Shown: positions 1 through 6,532 of the stretch, one piece after another
How positions within the stretch are numbered: the first letter of the stretch is position 1
Layout: every line of letters starts with the position of its first letter
Assembly (NCBI GenBank): GCA_016285815.1
Contig: JAEERN010000158.1
Span: 1 to 10,890, forward strand
Length of the DNA stretch: 10,890 nt
Origin: Clostridiales bacterium
GTDB lineage: Bacteria; Bacillota; Clostridia; Oscillospirales; QAMX01
Direction of reading: 5' to 3'
The notes under the pieces: generated by a model
Database searches by the model: none
Told to the model about the DNA's origin: nothing
The model's input: only the letters and a program-made list of their open reading frames with translations
Program-made: the position numbers and the translations under genes

Positions 1-158
1 CCGCGGCGCCCGGATCGCGGGGGACGGCGGTGGGCGGCTTCCGGATCAGCCCGCGGCTGAACCGGGTGTGCGTCAACGTGGATGCGCGGTTCGGCCTGTC
101 CGCAGACGAGCTCTGCGAGCTGGTGGGCGCGCGGGACGAGATCGCGCTGGTCTACTGA
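1..158 (+). CDS. C-terminal end of an unidentified protein (5' truncated)
   Basis: An open frame entering from the left edge ends at TGA 156-158 and gives 52 residues, ending RDEIALVY. It reads on the same strand and in the same codon style as the genes that follow, and a strong terminator begins only eight bases after the stop, which supports it as a real gene end. The visible part contains the segment RVCVNVDARFGLSADELCEL, with two cysteines. I do not recognise the family, and no catalytic motif, membrane segment or sorting signal can be seen in this piece. The terminator and the separate promoter downstream suggest it is not co-transcribed with the sortase gene. Confidence 0.6.
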   Translation, partial: AAPGSRGTAVGGFRISPRLNRVCVNVDARFGLSADELCELVGARDEIALVY

Positions 159-165
159 AAAGAGC

Positions 166-211
166 AAAAACGGCGGTGCGGCGCGGGGAAAGCCCCGCGC
201 CGCCCGTTTTT
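166..211 (+). terminator. Rho-independent terminator after the partial gene
   Basis: A perfect 11-bp GC-rich stem (178-188 with 193-203) closes a four-base AAAG loop. It is followed within three bases by a run of five T at 207-211. An A-run at 166-170 precedes the stem, so the structure could also work on the opposite strand. It separates the partial gene from the sortase promoter. Confidence 0.9.
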
Positions 212-215
212 GCGG

Positions 216-244
216 TTGAAAGCGCGGCGCGGATGTGATATAAT
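216..244 (+). promoter_or_regulatory. Sigma-A-type promoter of the sortase operon
   Basis: TTGAAA at 216-221 and a perfect TATAAT at 239-244 are separated by 17 bp, with an extended -10 TG at 236-237. This is close to the ideal housekeeping promoter. Transcription would start near 251, leaving a GC-rich leader of about 80 bases before the ATG at 332. The leader can form a small hairpin (276-281 with 298-303). I recognise no riboswitch in it. Confidence 0.85.
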
Positions 245-331
245 AGACCGGCCGAAGGTGCGGAGAGGCCGCAGGGTCGGCGTGAAGACGGCCCCAAGCC
301 GACGACGGCGCGGGCCGCGGAGGGAAATGGT

Positions 332-1231
332 ATGACGAAACGAAAAAAAAGACGGATCCGCAGGCTGATCCTGCTGCTGCTGATCCCGGTCTTTGCGGGG
401 ATCTTTATCTTCTCGGCCGTCAAGCTGGGAGGGACGCTGATCGACTATTCCCGCGAGCACAAGACCTATCGCGAACAGCAGAGCGAATTCCTGATCTTTG
501 ACGATGCGCCGCAGGTCACCACGGCGGGCACGTTGGCCCCCGGCGAGACGGGGGCGGTCCCGCCGCCGTCGTCCGGCGGCGGCACGGATCCGGTCCAGAC
601 CGGCGCGACCGCCCCGGTGGGCCCGGCCACAGCGCCCTCGGATACGGAGACGTCCGCCCCGTCCGGCGAGCCGAACTTCCGGATCAACTGGGAGGCGCTG
701 CTGGCGCGGAACCGGGACGTGATGGGCTGGCTCTGGATCGGCGACACCACGGTGAGCTATCCGATCCTGAAGGACAACGACCACAACCGCCAGTATCTCT
801 ACACCGGGCTGGACGGCGAATACACGCCCTTTGGCAGCGTCTTTGCGGATTACCGGGCCGAAAAGGATCTGTCCTCCCGCCACACGCTGATCTACGGGCA
901 CAACGGGCATAACGTGAAGTTCGGCGTGCTGATGCAGTACCGGGACCAGAGCTTTTACGAGGCCCATCCGGCCGTCTGGATCCTGACGCCGGAGGGTCCC
1001 CGCCGCTATGTGATCTATTCGGCCTATGTGACGGATATCCGCGGCGAGGCCTATACCGCGGCCTTTTCGGGCGACGAGGACTTCGCGGCGTTCCTGGCCG
1101 GGACCGCGGCCCGGTCTGAGATCCGGACCGGCGTGACGCCCACGGCGGCGGACAAGGTCGTCACGCTGTCCACCTGCACCAACGTGTACGAGGACCAGCG
1201 GTTCGTGATCCACGCGATCCTGGCGGACTGA
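332..1231 (+). CDS. Class B sortase (SrtB-type cysteine transpeptidase)
   Basis: This 299-residue, membrane-anchored transpeptidase should cleave a sorting signal on a surface protein and join it to the peptidoglycan. A short basic N-terminus (residues 1-11) leads into one hydrophobic anchor (about 12-31), which leaves the catalytic domain outside the cell. A flexible Pro/Thr/Gly-rich linker covers about 62-113. The catalytic domain starts around INWEALLARN (118-127). The expected triad is present: His190 in YGHN, Cys282 in TLSTC and Arg290 in DQRFVIHA. The start is supported by GGAGGG at 319-324, seven bases upstream, and by the promoter just ahead. It is longer than a typical SrtB, mostly because of the linker. 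No gene encoding a sortase substrate lies in the window, so its target is unknown. The class B call is firm from the motifs; pilus, heme-related or other specialisation cannot be told. Confidence 0.93.
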   Translation: MTKRKKRRIRRLILLLLIPVFAGIFIFSAVKLGGTLIDYSREHKTYREQQSEFLIFDDAPQVTTAGTLAPGETGAVPPPSSGGGTDPVQTGATAPVGPATAPSDTETSAPSGEPNFRINWEALLARNRDVMGWLWIGDTTVSYPILKDNDHNRQYLYTGLDGEYTPFGSVFADYRAEKDLSSRHTLIYGHNGHNVKFGVLMQYRDQSFYEAHPAVWILTPEGPRRYVIYSAYVTDIRGEAYTAAFSGDEDFAAFLAGTAARSEIRTGVTPTAADKVVTLSTCTNVYEDQRFVIHAILAD

Positions 1232-1234
1232 CCG

Positions 1235-1918
1235 ATGGCGCGCTTTGACGTGATCCTGATGGACGCGGACCGGACGCTGTTCGACTTCGACCGCGGCGAG
1301 CAGGCGGCGCTGGAGACCGTCATGGCCGGGCTGGGGCGGCGCGTGGCCCCCGACGCGCTGGCACGGTACCGGCGGATCAACGACGAGCTGTGGAGCGCCG
1401 TGGAGCGGGGCGAGCTGGAGACCGGCGCCCTGAGCCCCGTGCGCTTCGCCCGGTTCCTGTCGGAGGAGGGCGTCGGCGCCGATCCGGACGCGGTGTCCGA
1501 CCGGTATATCGACGAGCTGGGGCGGCAGGCGTGGCTGATGCCGGGGGCGGTGCGCGTGTGCGCCCGGCTGGCAAAGACGTATCGCCTGTACGTGGTGACC
1601 AACGGGTTCGAGCGGGTCCAGCGGGCCCGCATGGCGAAGAGCGCCGTCCGCCCGTATTTCGCGGACGTCTTCGTCTCGCAGGAGATCGGCGCCGCCAAGC
1701 CGGAGCCCGCGTTCTACGACGAGGTCCTGCGGCGGGCGGGCGTTTCAGACCGGAGCCGGGTGCTGGCCGTGGGGGACAGCGCTTCGGCGGACGTGGCCGG
1801 CGCCAACCGCGCGGGGATCGCCGCCTGTTATCTGTCGCCGACGGGGGCGCCGCTTCCCGCCGGGGTCTCGGCGGAGTTCACGGTGAAAAGTCTCGACGGG
1901 CTGACCGCCTTTCTGTGA
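1235..1918 (+). CDS. HAD-superfamily hydrolase, YjjG/YfnB-like nucleotidase
   Basis: This 227-residue cytosolic phosphatase of the haloacid dehalogenase superfamily most resembles the YjjG/YfnB group, which dephosphorylates pyrimidine nucleotides including non-canonical ones. The four HAD motifs are in order: motif I DADRT with nucleophile Asp10 and acid/base Asp12; motif II Thr122 in VVTNGF; motif III Lys155 in AAKPEP; motif IV GDSASAD with Asp181 and Asp186. A helical cap of the C1 type fits residues about 16-95. The position after Asp12 is Arg, where Gly, Asp, Glu or Asn is usual. The ATG lies three bases after the sortase stop and has no strong ribosome binding site, so translation is probably coupled to the sortase gene. 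The superfamily is certain; the exact substrate is not, and phosphoglycolate-type or other small phosphates remain possible. Confidence 0.88.
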   Translation: MARFDVILMDADRTLFDFDRGEQAALETVMAGLGRRVAPDALARYRRINDELWSAVERGELETGALSPVRFARFLSEEGVGADPDAVSDRYIDELGRQAWLMPGAVRVCARLAKTYRLYVVTNGFERVQRARMAKSAVRPYFADVFVSQEIGAAKPEPAFYDEVLRRAGVSDRSRVLAVGDSASADVAGANRAGIAACYLSPTGAPLPAGVSAEFTVKSLDGLTAFL

Positions 1919-1955
1919 GGGGCGGCGGCAGGAGATAAAAAGGAGGAAAAAAGGG

Positions 1956-2528
1956 ATGAAAAAGGAATTCGACGTCCAGGCGTGGCTCTATCCCATGCCG
2001 ACGTACATGATCGGCACGTACAACGAGGACGGGACCCCCGACGAGATGATGATGGCCTGGGGCGGGATCTGCGCGGAGGACATGGTGGCGCTGAATCTGG
2101 AAGAGGCGCACAAGACCGTGGCCAATCTGCGCCGAACCGGGGCGTTCACGCTGGCGGTCCCGGGCGCGGACACGGTCCGCGAGTCCGACTTTCTGGGCAT
2201 CGCCTCGTCCAACAAGATGGCGGACAAGTTCGCCCGCACCGGGCTGCACGCGGCGCGCAGCGCCCGGGTGGACGCGCCGGTGGTCGAGGAATACCCCATG
2301 ACGCTGGAGTGCGAGGTCGTCGAATTCCAGCGGCAGCCCTACGGTCTGCGCGTGCTGGGGCGGATCGTCGGCATCCTGGCCGACGAGAGCGTGCTGGACG
2401 AAAAGGGCCGGATCGACGCGGCCAAGCTGAACGCCTTTGCCTTCGACCCCATGCGCAGCGGCTATTACGCGCTGGGCGGGAAGATCGGCCAGGCATGGCA
2501 GAGCGGCGCGCCTCTGATGAAAAAATAA
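1956..2528 (+). CDS. Flavin-reductase-family FMN-binding protein (DIM6/NTAB type)
   Basis: This 190-residue soluble protein has the FMN-binding split-barrel pattern of the flavin reductase-like (DIM6/NTAB) family. The N-terminal run WLYPMPTYMIGTY, then DEMMMAWGGIC (29-39), ALNLEEAHKT (45-54) and SSNKMADKF (84-92) follow the usual order of FMN-pocket segments. The family length is about 150-210 residues, so the protein looks complete. Members bind FMN and either reduce free flavin with NAD(P)H or act as stand-alone flavoproteins of unknown role; the sequence does not decide between these. The start is fixed by AGGAGG at 1941-1946, nine bases before the ATG. It is third in the sortase-HAD transcript, 37 bases after the HAD stop, and is followed by a hairpin terminator. 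No link in function with the sortase is evident. Confidence 0.85.
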   Translation: MKKEFDVQAWLYPMPTYMIGTYNEDGTPDEMMMAWGGICAEDMVALNLEEAHKTVANLRRTGAFTLAVPGADTVRESDFLGIASSNKMADKFARTGLHAARSARVDAPVVEEYPMTLECEVVEFQRQPYGLRVLGRIVGILADESVLDEKGRIDAAKLNAFAFDPMRSGYYALGGKIGQAWQSGAPLMKK

Positions 2529-2531
2529 ACG

Positions 2532-2628
2532 CGCGCGGCCGGGCGAAGGGGCCCGGCGCGGCGGCGGGAAGACCGGGGCCCGGCGGAGCGGAAGCTCCGC
2601 CGGGCCCTTTCGGCCGGGCGGCCGCGCG
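2532..2628. repeat. Nested GC-rich inverted repeats after the flavin reductase gene
   Basis: An outer 10-bp stem (CGCGCGGCCG at 2532-2541 with 2619-2628) encloses the terminator hairpin at 2576-2607. A further segment, GGGCCCGGCG at 2549-2558, is an exact copy of the first ten bases of the terminator stem (2576-2585) and could pair with 2598-2607 instead. The whole 87-base gap from 2529 to 2615 holds no gene. The pairings are visible; any switching role is speculative, since such GC-rich DNA pairs readily. Confidence 0.5.
2576..2610 (+). terminator. Hairpin terminator of the sortase operon
   Basis: A perfect 14-bp stem (2576-2589 with 2594-2607) carries a GGAA tetraloop of the GNRA class and is followed by TTT. 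The T-run is short, so termination may be incomplete or assisted, but the stem is very stable. Its position between two operons, with a new promoter downstream, fits a terminator. Confidence 0.7.
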
Positions 2629-2658
2629 GGAAAAAACGCGGGCGTTCACAAAATGTTC

Positions 2659-2688
2659 TTGCCTTTCCCGCGGGAAATCAAGTATAAT
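2659..2688 (+). promoter_or_regulatory. Promoter of the ABC exporter operon
   Basis: A perfect TATAAT at 2683-2688 is preceded by TTGCCT at 2659-2664 (four of six consensus bases) with an 18-bp spacer. The region is an AT-rich island in GC-rich DNA. Transcription would start near 2695, about 45 bases before the ATG at 2740. The -35 match is weak and the spacer holds a palindrome, which suggests regulated rather than constitutive use. Confidence 0.72.
2664..2677. promoter_or_regulatory. Candidate operator: 14-bp palindrome inside the promoter
   Basis: TTTCCCGCGGGAAA is a perfect palindrome lying between the -35 and -10 boxes of the exporter promoter. Repressors of MarR, TetR or GntR type, or activators of MerR type, often bind dyads there; which applies, if any, cannot be told. 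No regulator gene is next to it. A copy of its half-site, CGCGGGAAA, occurs 44 bp upstream at 2625-2633. Confidence 0.5.
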
Positions 2689-2739
2689 AAACGGGTATCG
2701 AGAGAAGTGTTTCGCACGGGGAGGCGAATCGGAAGAAGC

Positions 2740-4572
2740 ATGGGAAAACTGATCAAATACCTGAAACCTTATGCGTTTCTGGCGGTCATCTCGCCGCTCA
2801 TCATGATGGGCGAGGTGCTCTGTGACCTGTGTCTGCCGTATCTGACGTCGTATCTGGTCAACTACGGCATCCAGGGGCTGGACATCACCTCGCCCCAGGA
2901 CGGGTCGAAGGTGGCGCTCTGGCTGGCGCGGACCTTTTTGGGCGAGTCGCCCGCGGAGATGCAGCTCATCGTGCTGTTCGGCGTGCTGATGCTGGTCATC
3001 ACGCTGGCGGGCGGCTTTTTCGGCACCTTCTGCGCCTATACGGCGGCGCGGGCGGGCCAGGGCTTCGGCCGCGATCTGCGGTGCGACGCCTATCGCAGGG
3101 TCATGGCCCTGTCCATCGAGCAGACGGACCGGTTCACCACCGGCTCGCTGGTGACGCGGCTGACCAACGACATCTCCGCCGTGGTCGAGCTGATCGAGGC
3201 GATCCTGCGCCACTTCGTCCGGGCGCCTCTGTTCGTCGTCGGCGGCACGTTCATGCTGATCTCGCTGGATCTGAAGTTCGGCGTGGTGCTGCTGTGCGCG
3301 CTGCCGGTGCTGCTGACGGTGCTGGTGGTCGTGCTGGTCCGGGCGGTCCCGCTGTTCAGCAAGGTCCAGACGAGGCTGGACCGGGTCAACTCCGTGGTGC
3401 AGGAGAACGTCTCCGGCGCGCGGGTGGTCAAGGCCTACGTCCGGGAGGACTACGAGTGCGAGCGGTTCCGGCAGGCCAACGCCGACCTGCGGGCGGTGAA
3501 CATGCGGGTCATGAAGATGATGGCCTTCATCTCGCCGGTGCTGACCATCATGATGAACCTGTCGGTGGTCGCCGTCATCTACATCGGCGGCTTCAACGTC
3601 GCCATCGAAAACTCGGGCATGACCACCGGCGCCATCATGGCGGCGGTGACGTACGTGACCATGGTCGTCAACTCGCTGATGATGATCGCGGGCATCTTCG
3701 TTTCGATCTCCCGCGGCAACGCGTCGGCCAGGCGCGTCAACGAGGTCCTGGCGGAGAAGCCGGTCATCGCCGGCGGCGCGGGCGGCGAGGAGCGGGGCGA
3801 CGTGGCCGTCTCGTTCCGGAACGTCTCGTTCCGGTACCCCGGAACGGTGGGGCGGCCGGTGCTGCACGACCTGAACCTGGAGATCCGCCGCGGCGAGACG
3901 GTGGCCGTCATCGGCACCACGGGCAGCGGCAAATCCTCGCTGGTCTCGCTGATCCCGCGGTTCTACGACGCCGTGGAGGGCGAGGTGGCCGTGGACGGCG
4001 TGCCGGTGAAGGACTACGACCTGACCGAGCTGCGGGAGAAGATCGGCTTCGTCATGCAGAAGACCGTGCTGTTCTCGGACACCATCGCGGGCAACATCCG
4101 CTGGGGCAAGGCCGACGCCACGGACGAAGAGGTCCGCGAGGCGGCCCGCACGGCTCAGGCGGACGAGTTCATCTCGGACTTTGAAGCGGGATACGACACC
4201 TTCGTCGCGGAAAAGGGCGCGTCGCTGTCCGGCGGACAGAAGCAGCGTGTCTCCGTGGCCCGGGCGCTGGTCCGCCGGCCGGAGATCCTGATCCTGGACG
4301 ACTCCACCTCGGCGCTGGACCTGGCCACCGAGGGCCGGCTGAGAGCCGAGCTGAAAAAGCGGACGGGGGAGACCACGGTCATCATGATCGCCCAGCGGAT
4401 CGCCAGCGTCATGGAGGCGGACCGCATCGCCGTGCTGGAGAACGACGGCACCATCCTCCACTGCGCGCCCCACGAAGAGCTGCTGCAGCTCAGCCAGACC
4501 TACCGGGACATCTGCGATTCCCAGATCCGGTCCGGCGCGCTGGTCAGAAAGGGGGCGGGCGAAAATGAGTGA
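2740..4572 (+). CDS. ABC exporter half-transporter with degenerate ATP site (YheI/BmrC/TM287-like subunit)
   Basis: This 610-residue protein has an N-terminal six-helix membrane domain (about 12-325) fused to an ATPase domain (about 355-595), the layout of type IV multidrug exporters. ATPase motifs: Walker A GTTGSGKSS (392-400), Q-loop Gln440, signature LSGGQ (496-500), Walker B ILILDD (516-521). Asp521 replaces the catalytic Glu and Gln552 replaces the switch-loop His. This is the pattern of the non-hydrolysing site in heterodimeric exporters such as BmrCD, LmrCD and TM287/288. The partner is the next gene, which overlaps by eight bases. The frame is open upstream to an ATG at 2653, but that codon precedes the promoter -10. 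ATG 2740 gives the family's usual MGKLIKYLKPY start, with a purine-rich GGAAGAAG just ahead. The substrate is unknown; drugs, lipids or peptides are possible. Confidence 0.93.
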   Translation: MGKLIKYLKPYAFLAVISPLIMMGEVLCDLCLPYLTSYLVNYGIQGLDITSPQDGSKVALWLARTFLGESPAEMQLIVLFGVLMLVITLAGGFFGTFCAYTAARAGQGFGRDLRCDAYRRVMALSIEQTDRFTTGSLVTRLTNDISAVVELIEAILRHFVRAPLFVVGGTFMLISLDLKFGVVLLCALPVLLTVLVVVLVRAVPLFSKVQTRLDRVNSVVQENVSGARVVKAYVREDYECERFRQANADLRAVNMRVMKMMAFISPVLTIMMNLSVVAVIYIGGFNVAIENSGMTTGAIMAAVTYVTMVVNSLMMIAGIFVSISRGNASARRVNEVLAEKPVIAGGAGGEERGDVAVSFRNVSFRYPGTVGRPVLHDLNLEIRRGETVAVIGTTGSGKSSLVSLIPRFYDAVEGEVAVDGVPVKDYDLTELREKIGFVMQKTVLFSDTIAGNIRWGKADATDEEVREAARTAQADEFISDFEAGYDTFVAEKGASLSGGQKQRVSVARALVRRPEILILDDSTSALDLATEGRLRAELKKRTGETTVIMIAQRIASVMEADRIAVLENDGTILHCAPHEELLQLSQTYRDICDSQIRSGALVRKGAGENE

Positions 4573-6409
4573 AAAACGCTCGCAGAACGCGGCGCCGGCC
4601 ATGGGCCGCGGCCGGGGCGGCCCCATGGCCGCCCGCATGAACGCGGAAAAGCCGAAGAACGCCGGCCGGACGCTGGGGCGCCTGCTCCGCTACATCGGCC
4701 GCAGCGCGTATCTGCTGGTCATCCTCATGGTCATCATGCTGGCGGTCACCGGCGCGGAGCTGGCGGGCCCCTTCTTCCAGCAGAGGGCCATCGACACCAT
4801 CCGCGTCGTGGACGGCGGCCTGACCGTCGATCTGGCGGCCATGACGCGCTATATCTTCATGATGATCGGCGTCTTCGGGGTCAGCGCCGTGCTGAACTTT
4901 TTCCAGACGCTGCTGGCGGCCAAGCTGTCGCAGGACACGGTCTATACCCTGCGCAACGACCTGTTCCGCAAGATCTCGCGGCTGCCCATCCAGTTCACCG
5001 ATTCGCACCGGCACGGCGACATCATGAGCCGCATGACCAACGACGTGGAGAACATCTCCAACGCCGTCTCCCAGTCCATCACGTCGCTCTTTTCGGCAGT
5101 GCTGACGCTGGCCGGCGCGCTGGCGATGATGCTCTGGTACAGCCCGCTGCTGACGCTGGTGGCCGTGGTGACCATCCCGCTGGCGGTGCTGGTCTCCACG
5201 GGGCTGGCCAAGTTCATGCGCAAGTACTTCGTGCGCCAGCAGCGGCTGTTGGGCAAGATGAACAGCGCCGTGGAGGAGAGCGTGACCGGCTATAAGACCG
5301 TGGTGGCCTACGGCAAAGAGCCCAAGGAGATCGCCGAGTTCGGCGAGGTGGCCGAGGACCTGAGGAAGGTCAGCATCTCGGCCCGCATCTGGGGGTCGCT
5401 CATGGGCCCGATCATGAACTTCCTGGGCAACTTCCAGTACGTGCTGCTGGCGGGCTTCGGCGGCTATCTGGTCCTGACCGGCCGCGGCGGCATGACCGTC
5501 GGCACCATCCAGGCCATGCTGCAGTACTCCAAGAAATTCAGCTTCCCCGTCAACATGATCGCCACGCAGTATTCGACGATCCTGACCGCGCTGGCCGGCG
5601 CGGAGCGGATCTTTGAGATCATGGATGCCGACGACGAGATCGACGAGGGCCGCACGGTCCCCGAAGAGGTCCGCGGGGCCATCGAGTTCGAGGATCTTCA
5701 GTTCGGCTACGTGCCGGGCCAGCCGGTCCTCAAGGGTCTGGATCTGTCCGTGGGTGCGGGCCAGAAGATCGCCATCGTCGGCGCCACGGGCTCGGGCAAG
5801 ACCACCATCGTGAACCTGCTCACCCGTTTCTACGAGCTGGACGGCGGCCGCATCACCATCGACGGCGTGGACGTCCGGGACATCCCGAAGAGCGAGCTGC
5901 GCCGGATGATCGCCATCGTGCTGCAGGACACGGTGCTGTTCTCGGACACCATCGCGGCCAACATCCGGTACGGGCGGGACGGCGCGCCGGACGAGGACGT
6001 CCGCGCCGCGGCGGTCACCGCCATGGCGGACCGGTTCATCGAGCGGCTGCCCGAGAACTATCAGACCCAGCTGACCGAGTCCGGCGCCAACCTGTCCGAG
6101 GGTCAGCGCCAGCTGCTGTCCATCGCCCGGGCGGTGCTGGCGGACCCGAAGATCCTGATCCTGGACGAGGCCACGTCCTCGGTGGACACCCGGACGGAGC
6201 TTCGGCTGCAGCAGGCCATGGGCAATCTGATGCAGGGGCGCACGTCGCTCATCATCGCGCACCGGCTCTCGACCATCCGCGATGCGGACAAGATCGTCGT
6301 GGTCCGGGACGGGCGCATCGTCGAGTCCGGCAGCCACGACGAGCTGCTGGCCATGGACGGCGAGTACAGCAAGCTGTATTCCAGCCAGTTCGCGGGCGTT
6401 GCCATCTGA
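4565..6409 (+). CDS. ABC exporter half-transporter with catalytic ATP site (YheH/BmrD/TM288-like subunit)
   Basis: This 614-residue membrane-ATPase fusion is the partner of the preceding gene. After a polar Gly/Arg/Met-rich cytosolic N-terminus (1-36), typical of YheH-like subunits, the membrane domain spans about 45-345 and the ATPase domain about 372-605. Motifs: Walker A GATGSGKTT (406-414), Q-loop Gln454, Walker B LILDEATS with Asp534 and catalytic Glu535, and switch His566 in IIAHRLST. The signature is LSEGQ (510-514) instead of LSGGQ. This altered signature faces the degenerate Walker site of the partner, while the intact site pairs with the partner's LSGGQ. The ATG lies inside the end of the upstream gene (ATGAGTGA, eight-base overlap), behind a GGGGGCGGG ribosome binding site at 4551-4559, which implies coupled, balanced translation. 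Complete and intact. Substrate unknown. Confidence 0.94.
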   Translation: MSEKRSQNAAPAMGRGRGGPMAARMNAEKPKNAGRTLGRLLRYIGRSAYLLVILMVIMLAVTGAELAGPFFQQRAIDTIRVVDGGLTVDLAAMTRYIFMMIGVFGVSAVLNFFQTLLAAKLSQDTVYTLRNDLFRKISRLPIQFTDSHRHGDIMSRMTNDVENISNAVSQSITSLFSAVLTLAGALAMMLWYSPLLTLVAVVTIPLAVLVSTGLAKFMRKYFVRQQRLLGKMNSAVEESVTGYKTVVAYGKEPKEIAEFGEVAEDLRKVSISARIWGSLMGPIMNFLGNFQYVLLAGFGGYLVLTGRGGMTVGTIQAMLQYSKKFSFPVNMIATQYSTILTALAGAERIFEIMDADDEIDEGRTVPEEVRGAIEFEDLQFGYVPGQPVLKGLDLSVGAGQKIAIVGATGSGKTTIVNLLTRFYELDGGRITIDGVDVRDIPKSELRRMIAIVLQDTVLFSDTIAANIRYGRDGAPDEDVRAAAVTAMADRFIERLPENYQTQLTESGANLSEGQRQLLSIARAVLADPKILILDEATSSVDTRTELRLQQAMGNLMQGRTSLIIAHRLSTIRDADKIVVVRDGRIVESGSHDELLAMDGEYSKLYSSQFAGVAI

Positions 6410-6432
6410 TCCGGACGAAAAACGAAACAGGC

Positions 6433-6479
6433 GCGGACCGCGCGGCAAAACACGACTTGTATTTTGCCGCGCGGTCTGC
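6433..6479. repeat. 18-bp inverted repeat overlapping the yggS promoter
   Basis: GCGGACCGCGCGGCAAAA at 6433-6450 is repeated inverted at 6462-6479 with 17 of 18 positions complementary; the exception is a G:T pair in RNA. The loop is 11 bases (6451-6461). The hairpin could end the ABC transcript, although no T-run follows the stem. The right arm fills the whole -35/-10 spacer of the downstream promoter, so it may instead be an operator. The 123-base gap between the ABC and yggS genes holds this repeat and the promoter and nothing else I can support. Confidence 0.75.
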
Positions 6480-6485
6480 TATAAT
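6457..6485 (+). promoter_or_regulatory. Promoter of the yggS-RNHCP-PBP-murB unit
   Basis: A perfect TATAAT at 6480-6485 has TTGTAT at 6457-6462 with a 17-bp spacer. The -35 matches consensus only in TTG, so the promoter may be weak or need help. Transcription would start near 6492, giving a leader of about 40 bases before the TTG start at 6533. Confidence 0.68.
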
Positions 6486-6519
6486 GTATCCGGAATACTG
6501 GCCCCTTTCGGGCGAAGGC

Positions 6520-6524
6520 GGAGG
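6520..6524 (+). promoter_or_regulatory. Ribosome binding site that fixes the yggS TTG start
   Basis: GGAGG lies eight bases before TTG 6533. No in-frame ATG exists between the promoter and this TTG, and the next in-frame ATG comes after the PLP-binding lysine. The site therefore decides the start. Confidence 0.8.
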
Positions 6525-6532
6525 CGATACTC

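Noticed and set aside
251..331. Possible riboswitch in the sortase leader
   Set aside because: Only a 6-bp hairpin (276-281 with 298-303) and short GC pairings are present, with no conserved riboswitch core that I recognise.
152..1213. Long minus-strand open frame of 353 codons opposite the sortase gene
   Set aside because: It is rich in Arg, His, Gly and Asp with no recognisable motif, and it crosses the sortase promoter. It mirrors a well-supported gene in GC-rich DNA, where stop codons are rare.
2653..2739. Upstream ATG extending the first ABC gene by 29 codons
   Set aside because: The extension contains the promoter -10 at 2683-2688, so it would not be on the transcript. Its residues do not match the family N-terminus.
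1982..2752. Plus-strand frame of 256 codons overlapping the flavin reductase gene
   Set aside because: It is an Arg/Gly/Ala-rich shifted reading of the real gene and runs through the terminator hairpin.
2146..4638. Minus-strand open frame of 830 codons opposite the first ABC gene
   Set aside because: It is composed of His, Asp, Gln, Arg and Val runs that are the reverse reading of ABC codons. It spans a terminator and a promoter of the other strand. No domain is visible.
4544..6448. Minus-strand open frame of 634 codons opposite the second ABC gene
   Set aside because: Same low-information composition. The + strand frame has every ABC motif.
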